Assembly: GCA_019787685.1 (NCBI GenBank)
Contig: JAHNUO010000009.1
Coordinates: forward strand, 186,001 to 250,000
DNA from: Chiua virens
Taxonomy: Eukaryota > Basidiomycota > Agaricomycetes > Boletales > Boletaceae
DNA length: 64,000 nt
Direction: 5' to 3'
In this document: positions 20,196 to 28,227 of the stretch, piece after piece
Position numbering within the stretch: the stretch's first letter is position 1
How the letters are laid out: every line of letters starts with the position of its first letter
Translations under genes and position numbers: made by a program
Notes under the pieces: generated by a model
Seen by the model: the letters and a program-made list of their open reading frames with translations, nothing else
The model's database searches: none
Told to the model about the DNA's origin: nothing

Positions 20196-20719
20196 CAGTT
20201 CGCCTTGCCTTTTCCCTTTCCGTTTTTGTTTTCGTACATATCGAAGTAGTATGCTTGTACTTCCTCAGGTGACATCCCTCGGATGGCGGCAAAGGGGTCT
20301 TTAGCCGGTACAGATGGGGAAGTGGTGGAAGTAGAAGATATATTTTTCTTCTCTTCCTTGTTTGTCGAGCAGACTTTGCGCGAACATTGTGTCTTATGAG
20401 ATCCGCCGTACCACTTGCATTCACTGCACTGGTTTTTAGGTTTGGTGCATTTGTTGGTTCTGTGACCTGCACCGCCGCAGTTATAGCATTTGTTTGAGTT
20501 ATTGGTCTTCTTTTGGCCAAAAGCTCTGACTTCTTTTCCTGTGAACCAGCCATCTTCGTCTCTTTCGGCGTAAGTGGCTTGGCCAATGTCCATAGCGTTG
20601 GGATCTTTATACTTTTTATAGCGGTCTGGTTGCACGTAGTTAAGTGCTTCCATGGCATTTCCCGCTGTTCGGATCCAGGAAAGGTATGTGATGACCGCGT
20701 GGTCACGGGTCAGGTTCAT
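20195..20719 (-). CDS. B3 nucleocapsid frame of Gag
   Basis: 174 codons from ATG at 20719. It contains CYNCGGAGHRTNKC (CCHC knuckle) and a second Cys/His group CSECKWYGGSHKTQC, then a Lys/Gly-rich end. Its ATG lies 14 bases upstream of the capsid stop (TGA 20705-20703) and it is in the +1 frame to the capsid. Either Gag is naturally split in two overlapping frames or this copy has a frameshift. Near its 3' end GGA AAG GGA gives the heptamer A AAG GGA (20219-20213), and a -1 slip there would enter pol. Confidence 0.75.
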   Translation of the reverse strand: MNLTRDHAVITYLSWIRTAGNAMEALNYVQPDRYKKYKDPNAMDIGQATYAERDEDGWFTGKEVRAFGQKKTNNSNKCYNCGGAGHRTNKCTKPKNQCSECKWYGGSHKTQCSRKVCSTNKEEKKNISSTSTTSPSVPAKDPFAAIRGMSPEEVQAYYFDMYENKNGKGKGKAN

Positions 20720-21383
20720 ATTCCGCGTGTTTGGGGTCCATATACATAGGATGGAAGGGGTCTACCCTGTGCCCATCACGGAAGATTTGATAGATGATGG
20801 AGTGGGCTGTGTTTGCCTCTAGGAGTCTTATCGCATGGGAAGGATCAATGTGTGCTTGTAGCCACAGAGCCTCCCATTGGACGATATAGTCTTCTACTCT
20901 CATCGTTCCTTGTTTGAGATTTTCTAATTGGGATCTAGCCCAATCAACCTTGTTGTTTTGTCGGAACATCCCTTCGATGTCCTGTACTAGTGTTGCCCAT
21001 GTGAGGGCGGAGCCTTTAGCTAGGCGCGTTTCTGCGAATTGCGCCGCTTTCTTTCCTTTCAAGCGGGAGAGTACGGCTTGTACGGCCCTGTATGAGCCCT
21101 TGGGAATGGCGAGATTGTTTACTTCAAGCCATCCTTTCATTTTGGCCCACCATTCTTCGAATTTGGCCATTTCTCTGTCATATGACCCTGGGTCTGCGAA
21201 GATTTCGACTTTTGAGGATGAGGATGCCGCTGGTGGCGGTATTACGGGTAAGGCATTGAGTTGCCCTTCCAGGGCACCGATGAGGGTTGCTTGTTCTGCA
21301 ACGAGGACGAATGCGGCTTGCAGCCGATCTCCATTTGTGCGAGAAGTGTCGTTAAGGACTCCGAGCGGAGTGTGGTAATCCAT
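20703..21383 (-). CDS. gag: B3 capsid frame of Gag
   Basis: 226 codons from ATG at 21383, six bases after the stop of the preceding small frame. It has an N-terminal helix-rich segment (ATLIGALEGQLNAL), then a retrotransposon-Gag-type core (FEEWWAKMKGWLEVN, FRQNNKVDWARSQLENLKQG, VEDYIVQWEALW). No zinc knuckle is in this frame; it is supplied by the overlapping frame downstream. Confidence 0.8.
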   Translation of the reverse strand: MDYHTPLGVLNDTSRTNGDRLQAAFVLVAEQATLIGALEGQLNALPVIPPPAASSSSKVEIFADPGSYDREMAKFEEWWAKMKGWLEVNNLAIPKGSYRAVQAVLSRLKGKKAAQFAETRLAKGSALTWATLVQDIEGMFRQNNKVDWARSQLENLKQGTMRVEDYIVQWEALWLQAHIDPSHAIRLLEANTAHSIIYQIFRDGHRVDPFHPMYMDPKHAEYEPDP

Positions 21384-21389
21384 ACTTGT

Positions 21390-21659
21390 TTAGTTGTTGG
21401 ATTCGTTATCCCAGTCTCCTGCGTTTACTGGAGCGTTCCAAGGACCGGCGGTGTTGTTAATAACGGGAGGTGCCTGGTACTGGTAGTCCTGTTGTTCGTA
21501 GGGTGCGTAGAGGGCGAAGATTACTGTGTACTCGTTGAACTGGATCCTGAAGTTTAAGGATCTTTGGTAGTCAATAAGATTTTTGGAGACTTGATAAAAG
21601 ACAAAGAGAACAGTAAGGAAAATTACAAAGATTGCTGCAAAGATGAAGTAAGCAAGCAT
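21390..21659 (-). CDS. B3 small membrane protein frame upstream of gag
   Basis: 89 codons. ATG (21659) directly follows the TAG of the previous frame, and its TAA lies six bases before the gag ATG. Residues 2-24 form one strong hydrophobic segment (AYFIFAAIFVIFLTVLFVFY), followed by a basic/polar region and a Gln/Tyr/Asn/Pro-rich tail, so a single-pass type II or III topology is likely. I do not recognise a family. The tight stop-start spacing suggests termination-reinitiation. It is not an Env by any motif I can see. Confidence 0.5.
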   Translation of the reverse strand: MLAYFIFAAIFVIFLTVLFVFYQVSKNLIDYQRSLNFRIQFNEYTVIFALYAPYEQQDYQYQAPPVINNTAGPWNAPVNAGDWDNESNN

Positions 21660-22226
21660 CTACTGTATGTATCTCCTAGGGGTTCTAAGGGTATTCCGAG
21701 GCCTAAAGTATGGGAACTCGAAATTATTGTACTGTGAGTAGGGACGGATGCGCGTAGGTACTTGGTTAGCCCTGTAGCGTCTCAGGATTCTCCTTCTTTC
21801 GAGATCTGTCCTGGCGCTCCTCCTTTCAATCTCTCTGGGTGGGAGCCAATTGTTTGGGTCTCCTAAGCTTTCCTCCGATGGTTCTCTCAAAGGAGCTGGT
21901 GGGAAAGGTGATGGTTCTCTTTCGGGAATGGGAGCGGGGAAGTATTCTCGCTTGATCTCAGATTCCTCGGTTGGATACCTAAGTTCCGGGCTGTCGGACC
22001 GGGTTGACTCTCGTTCACTAGAGTAGTCTGGTAGGGACGAGTCGTCTCCTAAGAAATGGCCTAATAAGGCGTGGAAGATTTGGGTGTCGGTGCGATCTTC
22101 GGGATCAAGGTCCTCGAGAGCGACGATTTCTGCAAGGTAGGCTGCGTCGAAGACGTAGGGTTCGTCGACGAGGTCAGGGTAAGCCTCTTCGGCTGCTGCG
22201 ATGGCTAAGAGGGGTACGTAGGACAC
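21660..22226 (-). CDS. B3 Met-less acidic/proline-rich open frame upstream of gag
   Basis: 188 open codons with no methionine anywhere; the listed first codon is GTG. The region just upstream reads CCCAATCAG, which could be a splice acceptor, so an exon joined to an upstream ATG is possible. Composition is acidic at the N-terminal half, then Pro/Glu/Ser-rich, then Arg-rich (IERRSARTDLERRRILRRYR). No motif is recognised. It could be an accessory exon, a non-AUG-started frame or chance. Confidence 0.4.
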   Translation of the reverse strand: MSYVPLLAIAAAEEAYPDLVDEPYVFDAAYLAEIVALEDLDPEDRTDTQIFHALLGHFLGDDSSLPDYSSERESTRSDSPELRYPTEESEIKREYFPAPIPEREPSPFPPAPLREPSEESLGDPNNWLPPREIERRSARTDLERRRILRRYRANQVPTRIRPYSQYNNFEFPYFRPRNTLRTPRRYIQ

Positions 22227-22459
22227 TGATTGGGCAGGTCAGTTAAGATCTCCTTTCTGGTCAAGGGTGTGCTATCTGCTTCTGCGTGTGCTAGACCTTG
22301 AGTCTTTTGCAGATCGTCTTATTGGGAGCAGATGTTCCAACTACTTTTCAAACTTGGGACTTACTTGGGCCCGGTTGTGTTATTTTGTAGTAGGGGCTAC
22401 GACGAGGTTGTGACTTGACAGTAGTCGATCAACGGCGAAGATAAACAACAAAGTTCTAA
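22227..22459 (-). other. B3 5' leader
   Basis: Between the 5' LTR and the first open frame. In element sense the LTR end TTTCA is followed by TTAGAACTTTGTTG, which has no TGG at its start, so I cannot identify a standard tRNA primer site. A diverged copy of this leader is at 7423-7607. Confidence 0.6.
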
Positions 22460-22890
22460 TGAAACAACCTAGAACAATACTAGACTGTAAAGTGTAGTGG
22501 TTGAGATGAGAGGGGGTTCAGTCCAGTGAAGAGGCGAAAAACTCCAAGAGAACTTTGTTAGAGCTCTCTGGCTTTGATTCATGGGGTTTATATACTACAT
22601 GGATATCGGAGTTCTAATCTGAGTATGAACTACGTAGATAAGTATACTGTTTCCTATTGGATGATAAGGTGTGAATAGATATGAGTCATAGATAAGAGCA
22701 TAGCCTTGCACTGCCGGTAGTGAGTCAGTGATAAGGGAAATGAATAGATAAGGACATGAGGTGATGGGTGCTGTGTTATTGTGGCAGCCAATCGGATATG
22801 ATCCTTAGGACAGCCTTGACATGAGGCGTGTATCTTTAGAATAGATTGAACGTTGGAGTTGAGAAGTGAGGAAAAGTTGGTATCGTAACA
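22460..22890 (-). repeat. 5' LTR of B3 (431 bp)
   Basis: Pair of 15978-16407 with one base indel. In gene sense it begins TG right after the target copy GTAAG, so the donor GTAAGT of the host gene is kept. Confidence 0.95.
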
Positions 22891-22895
22891 CTTAC

Positions 22896-23180
22896 CTTTT
22901 TCTTGGCCTCCTTGACCTCTCGCACCTTGTGCTCCTCCACTTTCCTCCACTCCTCCACAGCCCTCCTTGCTTTCTCTGCCTCCTCTGCCTCGCACCTCGC
23001 CTCTTCGGCCTTGCATGCCTCCTCAGCTTCCTCCGCCTTCCTCCGCTCCTCCACTTCTCTCCACACCTTCATCCGTCATTGCCGCTCTGTCGCCTTCGTG
23101 TCAAACAGCTTGTCGCTGTCATCGTCCCACTCCTTGAGACGCACGTCATCCCACTCCTTGATGTTGCTAATATCGGACAT
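22896..23180 (-). pseudogene. Exon 1 of coiled-coil/Cys6 protein gene, in-frame TGA
   Basis: 95 codons from ATG at 23180 (MSDISNIKEWDD...) to AAG before GTAAGT. After 34 codons there is an in-frame TGA (23078-23076). The same frame then continues as a Glu/Ala/Lys/Arg-rich coiled coil (EERRKAEEAEEACKAEEA...). Phase 0 matches exon 2 at 15930. A TATATAAG box lies about 45 bp upstream of the ATG (23231-23224). With the TGA and a 6.96-kb intron the allele is probably silent, although splice signals survive. An internal ATG (23072) could restart after the TGA. Confidence 0.65.
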
Positions 23181-23369
23181 GGTTGGAATTAATGGTTAAG
23201 GAATGAAACAGCCATCCACTGGACTTATATACAGAGCATGTCACCCACACTCTGAATTCAAACTCCACACATCTGTCATCTCCACCCGCACTTTGTTCGC
23301 GCTTTGACTCCACTTGACTATTGTTCCTCACTAAAGGCCTTCAAGGGTTCAGGCCTAAAAGGGGGATAC

Positions 23370-23830
23370 TGTCATATACCACTCCATTCTCTGTTCCTCC
23401 GGATATAACTCCAGTTCTCTTAGACCATAACTCCAGGTCGATCTCCCTCAGGACGCAACTCCATGACCCTGGACCTCCATTATGTATATATGTTTCCTCT
23501 TTTATTTTAGTACATAACCTGTGTCTCGCTTACGAGCACAGCTCCGGCTTTCTCAGTACCTGACTTACCTCTGGCTATGTAGTTTCCCGATCTTCTGTCT
23601 TACTCAGTTCTTACCAACTCCGTTACTAATCTCCATTCCACTCCGAGTATATAAACTGTAGTACCCCAACTGTGTACCCTTAGTCTGAATATTAGTTTAT
23701 TTGTATGACTCACTCCGAACACTCCGTAAGGCCTTGACAGTCTTTACTCCACTCGACTCCACTTTATGTGTTAAGTCATATATCTACCTCCATTCTCTGC
23801 ACGTCCGAAATATAGGGACAGACTGTGACA
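23370..23830 (+). repeat. Plus-strand LTR (461 bp) with adjacent polypurine tract
   Basis: Starts TGTCATATACC and ends CTGTGACA, so its ends are the inverted pair TGTCA/TGACA. It is directly preceded by CTAAAAGGGGGATAC, a typical plus-strand priming tract, and contains TATATAAA near 23649. No flanking 5-bp duplication is seen, so this is a 3' LTR of a damaged element rather than a solo LTR. Confidence 0.6.
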
Positions 23831-24434
23831 AGGGCGCACCACATACGGTGAAGCCAAGTCCCGTCTGACACTACAACTCCGGAGATCCAGAGTTGGCTAC
23901 CTCCAAGTTGCACGGTCTCTAACACCTATGCAAGTTCATATCTTGGGATCCTGTGAACCAAATCACATGACCCAATGGCCATTTTGTAGCCAAGTGTGAG
24001 TACTATCTTTCATCCCACCCAACCTAAGCGAAACTCTCACCCCTGTTTGCAGTGCGCTTTGTGCACTGTGTTGCATTTAGTTATTGCAATGGTTTTTGGA
24101 GTCACTGTATAAGGCATTACAAGAATATCTCATGATGTGGGTTTCGGAGTGGAGGTCTGGGTGCAAGAGAGCTTCTTGGCCATGTTAACAGGTATAAAGC
24201 AAAGCTTTTGAGGGACTGAAATAGTGTGTTTTGTCAAGACAAAGCTAGTCCTTCAGTAATGAGACTTGGAGTACACACTGATGGGTGATATCTGAGTTGG
24301 AACTCAGAGCATTGTGCCGGATTGCCGAAAACGATCCACAAAACACCCTCAAATCGACTCATGTGGTTTTGGTCCAAATTGAATTCCAAAACAACACCAA
24401 AACGGTCCCAAAACTGGGGCTGTTTTCAATTCTG
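23831..24434. other. Non-coding stretch, nothing recognised
   Basis: No coding signal, RNA gene or terminal repeat stands out. Some poly-A-rich and AAAC-rich stretches occur near 24340-24420. Confidence 0.5.
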
Positions 24435-24678
24435 AACTACCCTAATTTACTGATGCGATGCCACAACAGTAGTGAGAAGCCATCCGTCAGGTAACGATAC
24501 AAGATGGAATAGTCGGGAATGAGTGGGGTCATCGGGACTTTGGTATGCATATCATGGAGACAGAGCAGTAGCATTTTGCAAAGGTCGTGTCGTAGGTTAT
24601 ATGTAAGTAGTTATCTCGCAACCCTTTGTATCGGACCTGCATGCATATGCTTACATAACCATCCACCTTGGTCACAGG

Positions 24679-24688
24679 TCGTGGTAGA
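24679..24688. repeat. 10-bp target duplication of MULE, left copy
   Basis: TCGTGGTAGA, repeated at 27975-27984. The uninterrupted right arm has a single copy (minus strand, about 36961-36952). Confidence 0.85.
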
Positions 24689-27600
24689 ACTAGCCCTCGT
24701 CTCCCCCAAGATGACGACCAAACAATGTCACGTGAATTGCACGTGAGAGCTAAACTTCATGCGTAGTACTGTAAATCATCTACATGCCATTTTTGGGTCT
24801 CTACGCTACATCTATTTACCTCTCTTAATGCAATGTTCAAAGCCCTCGTGCAAGAACCTAGTACCACAGGATAACCTGGCCCCAAATGGCTTACCACACA
24901 AGAAGTGTCTATCGTGCCGAGAAAAAAACAGAGTTGCAGCACTTGCAGCACGTAACAAAAGGAAGCGGGAAGAGAAATCAGATCCACCACCACGGCAAGC
25001 ACCTGTCACTCCACAAGAGATGGAATAGTGTGAGGGTGGTGCAGCAGAAGCACAGGCCTCAGAAGATGGGCAACCACCCAGCTTGAGTGAGGAGGACATG
25101 ACTAGAAATGTAAGTCATCAGCCTGGCATGAACACGAGAACTGACAGAGTAATCAGAAGGATCTGATTGTATATGAGGATAGCAACTCACTTTTACGGGC
25201 AATCCAAGATGCTTTCAGAAAGAGTGAGATGGTAGTGTTCTTTGGAAGCTATCATCAGGCCGAAGATCCACTCATGGATGAGAAGAGAAGGGTTGAGATG
25301 ACAGTGAATGATATATGGAAGACGACAGGATACCAATTCACGTAAGAAAGCCCCCTTGTCTTTCTTGTTCGTGTGCCAAGCTTATTTACATGCCATTAGA
25401 GTGAAAGACCATCCGAAATTACAGAATGGTTATAAAACTCGCCTTTGGTGTTGCCAAGATGACCACAGAAAGAAGAAGGCCAAACCGAGCCAAAGGCCTG
25501 ACACAAATCACCGTGACCATGTTGGCATGCAGAGATACAACTGCCGGAGTCTACTCCATGTGTCCTGTACACAGCGGCAAAGTACCTGTGGCACAAACAT
25601 CATTGTTACTATCCGACTCCATCATCATCAGCGACACAAACCTTATTATGATGTCGCCATGCCACCTGAGGCTGCCCAGATTGTCTGTGACAACATCGAG
25701 TGGAGTACCCCCGTCTCGATCACACCAAAGGTGCAGGCATTATTCCCGCACTTGACAGGGAAGCAGATCCATTGAGCATGGACAGAAATGAGTGAGGTCC
25801 TCTGGAGGAAAGATCCTGCACAGCTTACCTCTGCACGGCTGCTTCTTCAAGAGCTCATGGACGACATTGATTTATTTCATGTTGATGTACCAGAGGGTGT
25901 CAAACAGCTTTGTTGGGGGATGAAGAAAATTGCACGGTTACTGAAAGGAAAGGTGGTCGAAGTTGGTATCAACGCAACATGTAAGACACAATTGTTGTTA
26001 CTGAAGTGATACTCACATCAAATAACCATGATAGACGACACAAACTCGAAGAATCTCGAGCTATACAGTGTCCTGGGCGAGTATGATAATGCAGGATTCC
26101 CACTGTCATACTGTGTGTTATCGACAGCAAGTGCACTTGACATTGGCAAGCGGAAAAGAGCACTCACCACGTGGGTCACACATCTGCGTGACACGTATGG
26201 TGTCAAACCTGTCTTTGCACATGTTGACAAGGACATGGCAGAGATTGGTATGCTGCGCAACGTATGGGCCACCAAGATACAACTGTGTTGGTGGCACTTG
26301 CGACGGGCCATACAAGAATGGCTAGCAAAAAACAAACTCAGTACTACGCTGTACAATGCCCATCATGCACGGGCAGAGTTCGCATTCATTGATGGAACCT
26401 TTGTTCCCCCAGGCAAGTCAGACACCAGTGAACATGAAGGGGGGGGCATGGATAGCTATGACGTGGATGAAGCTCCTCATCCCAGCCCAAACGCCATACC
26501 CCTTCGCATACCCCTTCGCATACCTCCCCCACCAACAACAGCCTCGCCACTCATCTCACACCCAGTCAAGCTTGAGCAGGAACTTGACCACACCACCGGG
26601 GACATGCGCAGTGAAAAAATAACAATTAAACTACCTCCAAGACCCATGATCGAAGGTGGAGGTAGGGTGAACGAGGAGAATGAGAAACGGACCTTTTGTC
26701 CAGGTCAATTCCGCAAGGTAATCATCAATATGATGGAGGAACATCTATGCGCACATCCCCTCATCCTGGGATACTCCCATCCAAGCCAATCTGGGATACG
26801 TGAATGGGCTGTGAAGCAAATGTATCAGTTCTGCACTAAAAACGACTTGCAGGAAGTCTGGGCTTACCTATGGGAGAATTGGTACCGTGTAGGACGATGG
26901 GAGTTGTGGGCACGCTCGTGCTACCATGAAATTCCTGTCTTGAAAACCACAATGATCCTGGAGAGCCAGTGAGTAAATATCCGAGTCGACATATTACAAG
27001 CATGTAGCATTTACTTACCGTGCAACAGCTGGCGCCGTATCAAACACGACTTCCTTCACCACTTCCACAAACCTCGTGTGGATCTCCTGGTATGGATTCT
27101 TGTCACAAAGTTAGCACCAACATACTACTGGAAGTTGGACCGGTTGATGAACAACAACAGGCATTATCGTGAACTTTCGTCCTGGTGGAAAGCATTCAAA
27201 CGTGATTGGAAACGCTCTGCCACGACACCAATTACTTTACCACTCAACGACAAATATAGGCCCAACGTACTCACGTGGGTATGCACATGCCCGCAGTTCT
27301 GCAAGAGCCGTTTCCTCCTCTGCAAACACCTTGTGCAGTCCGTTCATCCTGTCCCCCCAATCTTCTTCCTCGAGGTAAAACGTAACCGAACGACACCATT
27401 CTGGAAACATGCATCGCTCGTTCCATTGGATACACAGACCCAGCCATCAATGAGCACCCAGGTACCCAATGGTGAAAATATCGAGGACCTGCATGACAAC
27501 GATAGCGACAAATCAGACGACGACGATGACGACGACGGAGTTATTGATGTGGGGGATTACGAACCTGGACAACATAAGACAATGGGAGAAAAGCTGGTCG

Positions 27601-27974
27601 CGCGCGCAAACTTGCTGCACGAATTTGCCGACGGCCTATTGTACCAAGTCCAATTCAACGACCATCGATGGGTGGAAACGGTGGAGCGCGAAGGGGCATC
27701 GCTGTTTCGGTTGGCCAGTAGCTGCCTCGATCGAGAACGCCGGTTTAGCTCGACGAGGGGGACATCGCCAACGATGTGGGAGAGGGCAACGACGAGCGCG
27801 ATGTTTTATCGCACGCGGCCCCCACGCAGAGATGCTATGAATTGATGAACTTGTTGATCGATCTCACACGCACTTATCACATTAATTTTTGTTTTTGTTA
27901 AATAAAAAATTGTTGACAGAAATAAACATTTGTCTTTGTTTGGTCGTCATCCCGGGGGGAGACGTAAGGTACTT
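24689..27974 (+). mobile_element. MULE DNA transposon (3286 bp) with 10-bp TSD
   Basis: Imperfect terminal inverted repeats: the left end has CGTCTCCCCC...ATGACGACCAAACAA (24698-24725), and the right end has its reverse complement ending GGGGGGAGACG (about 27936-27964). Flanked by TCGTGGTAGA on both sides. The right palindrome arm shows the empty site. It encodes one transposase gene. Confidence 0.9.
24828..27845 (+). pseudogene. MULE transposase gene, multi-exon, one in-frame TGA
   Basis: Starts MQCSKPSCKN at 24828 with an N-terminal Cys cluster (CSKPSC...CLSC). A DNA-binding-like region follows (CQDDHRKKKAKPSQRPDTNHRDHVGMQRY), then the MULE catalytic region: NATYDTNSKNLELY after splicing an intron that starts GTAAGACAC near 25980, the second Asp in FAHVDKDMAEI, and the CWWHLRRAI signature. 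Later comes a SWIM zinc finger (CTCPQFCKSRFLLCKHL, about 27285-27330), then an acidic run and a basic end. Other introns lie near 25119, 25344 and 26970. One in-frame TGA (25773-25775) falls in KQIH.AWTEM, where CGA (Arg) is likely ancestral. Catalysis by this copy is doubtful. Confidence 0.85.
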
Positions 27975-27984
27975 TCGTGGTAGA
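27975..27984. repeat. 10-bp target duplication of MULE, right copy
   Basis: TCGTGGTAGA, identical to 24679-24688. Confidence 0.85.
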
Positions 27985-28227
27985 CATCTCTCCAGACGGG
28001 ACGAACTTGAAGGTCGCAAGCGGCGCAATCATAAATAACATTGCAATAGTCCTCACAATCTGGTCCGCTATATTCAAGACAGATCCAGTGCTCTTTCAAA
28101 GGAACAATAGCCTGAGCTGGATCTACATCCGAGTCGGAGATCCATCCTTAGTATACGTCACGACAAACTGCCACTAGCGAGGAACAGTAGTCACATCAAA
28201 CGATCCGGCGGACAGTGACAACTTGCT

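Larger units (their letters stand above)
15978..22890 (-). mobile_element. Complete Ty3/gypsy chromovirus B3 with 5-bp TSD
   Basis: 6913 bp on the minus strand, flanked by CTTAC (15973-15977 and 22891-22895). The two LTRs (430 and 431 bp) differ by a single base indel, so insertion is recent. Internal order in element sense: leader, Met-less acidic frame, small membrane frame, gag capsid, nucleocapsid, pol with chromodomain, purine tract AGAAGGGGGATAG next to the 3' LTR. Pol carries three in-frame stops, so this copy should not make full Pol. Confidence 0.95.

Noticed and set aside
21390..21659. Calling the small membrane frame of B3 an envelope protein
   Set aside because: Only one hydrophobic segment, no signal peptide/fusion peptide/cleavage pattern, and it lies upstream of gag rather than after pol.
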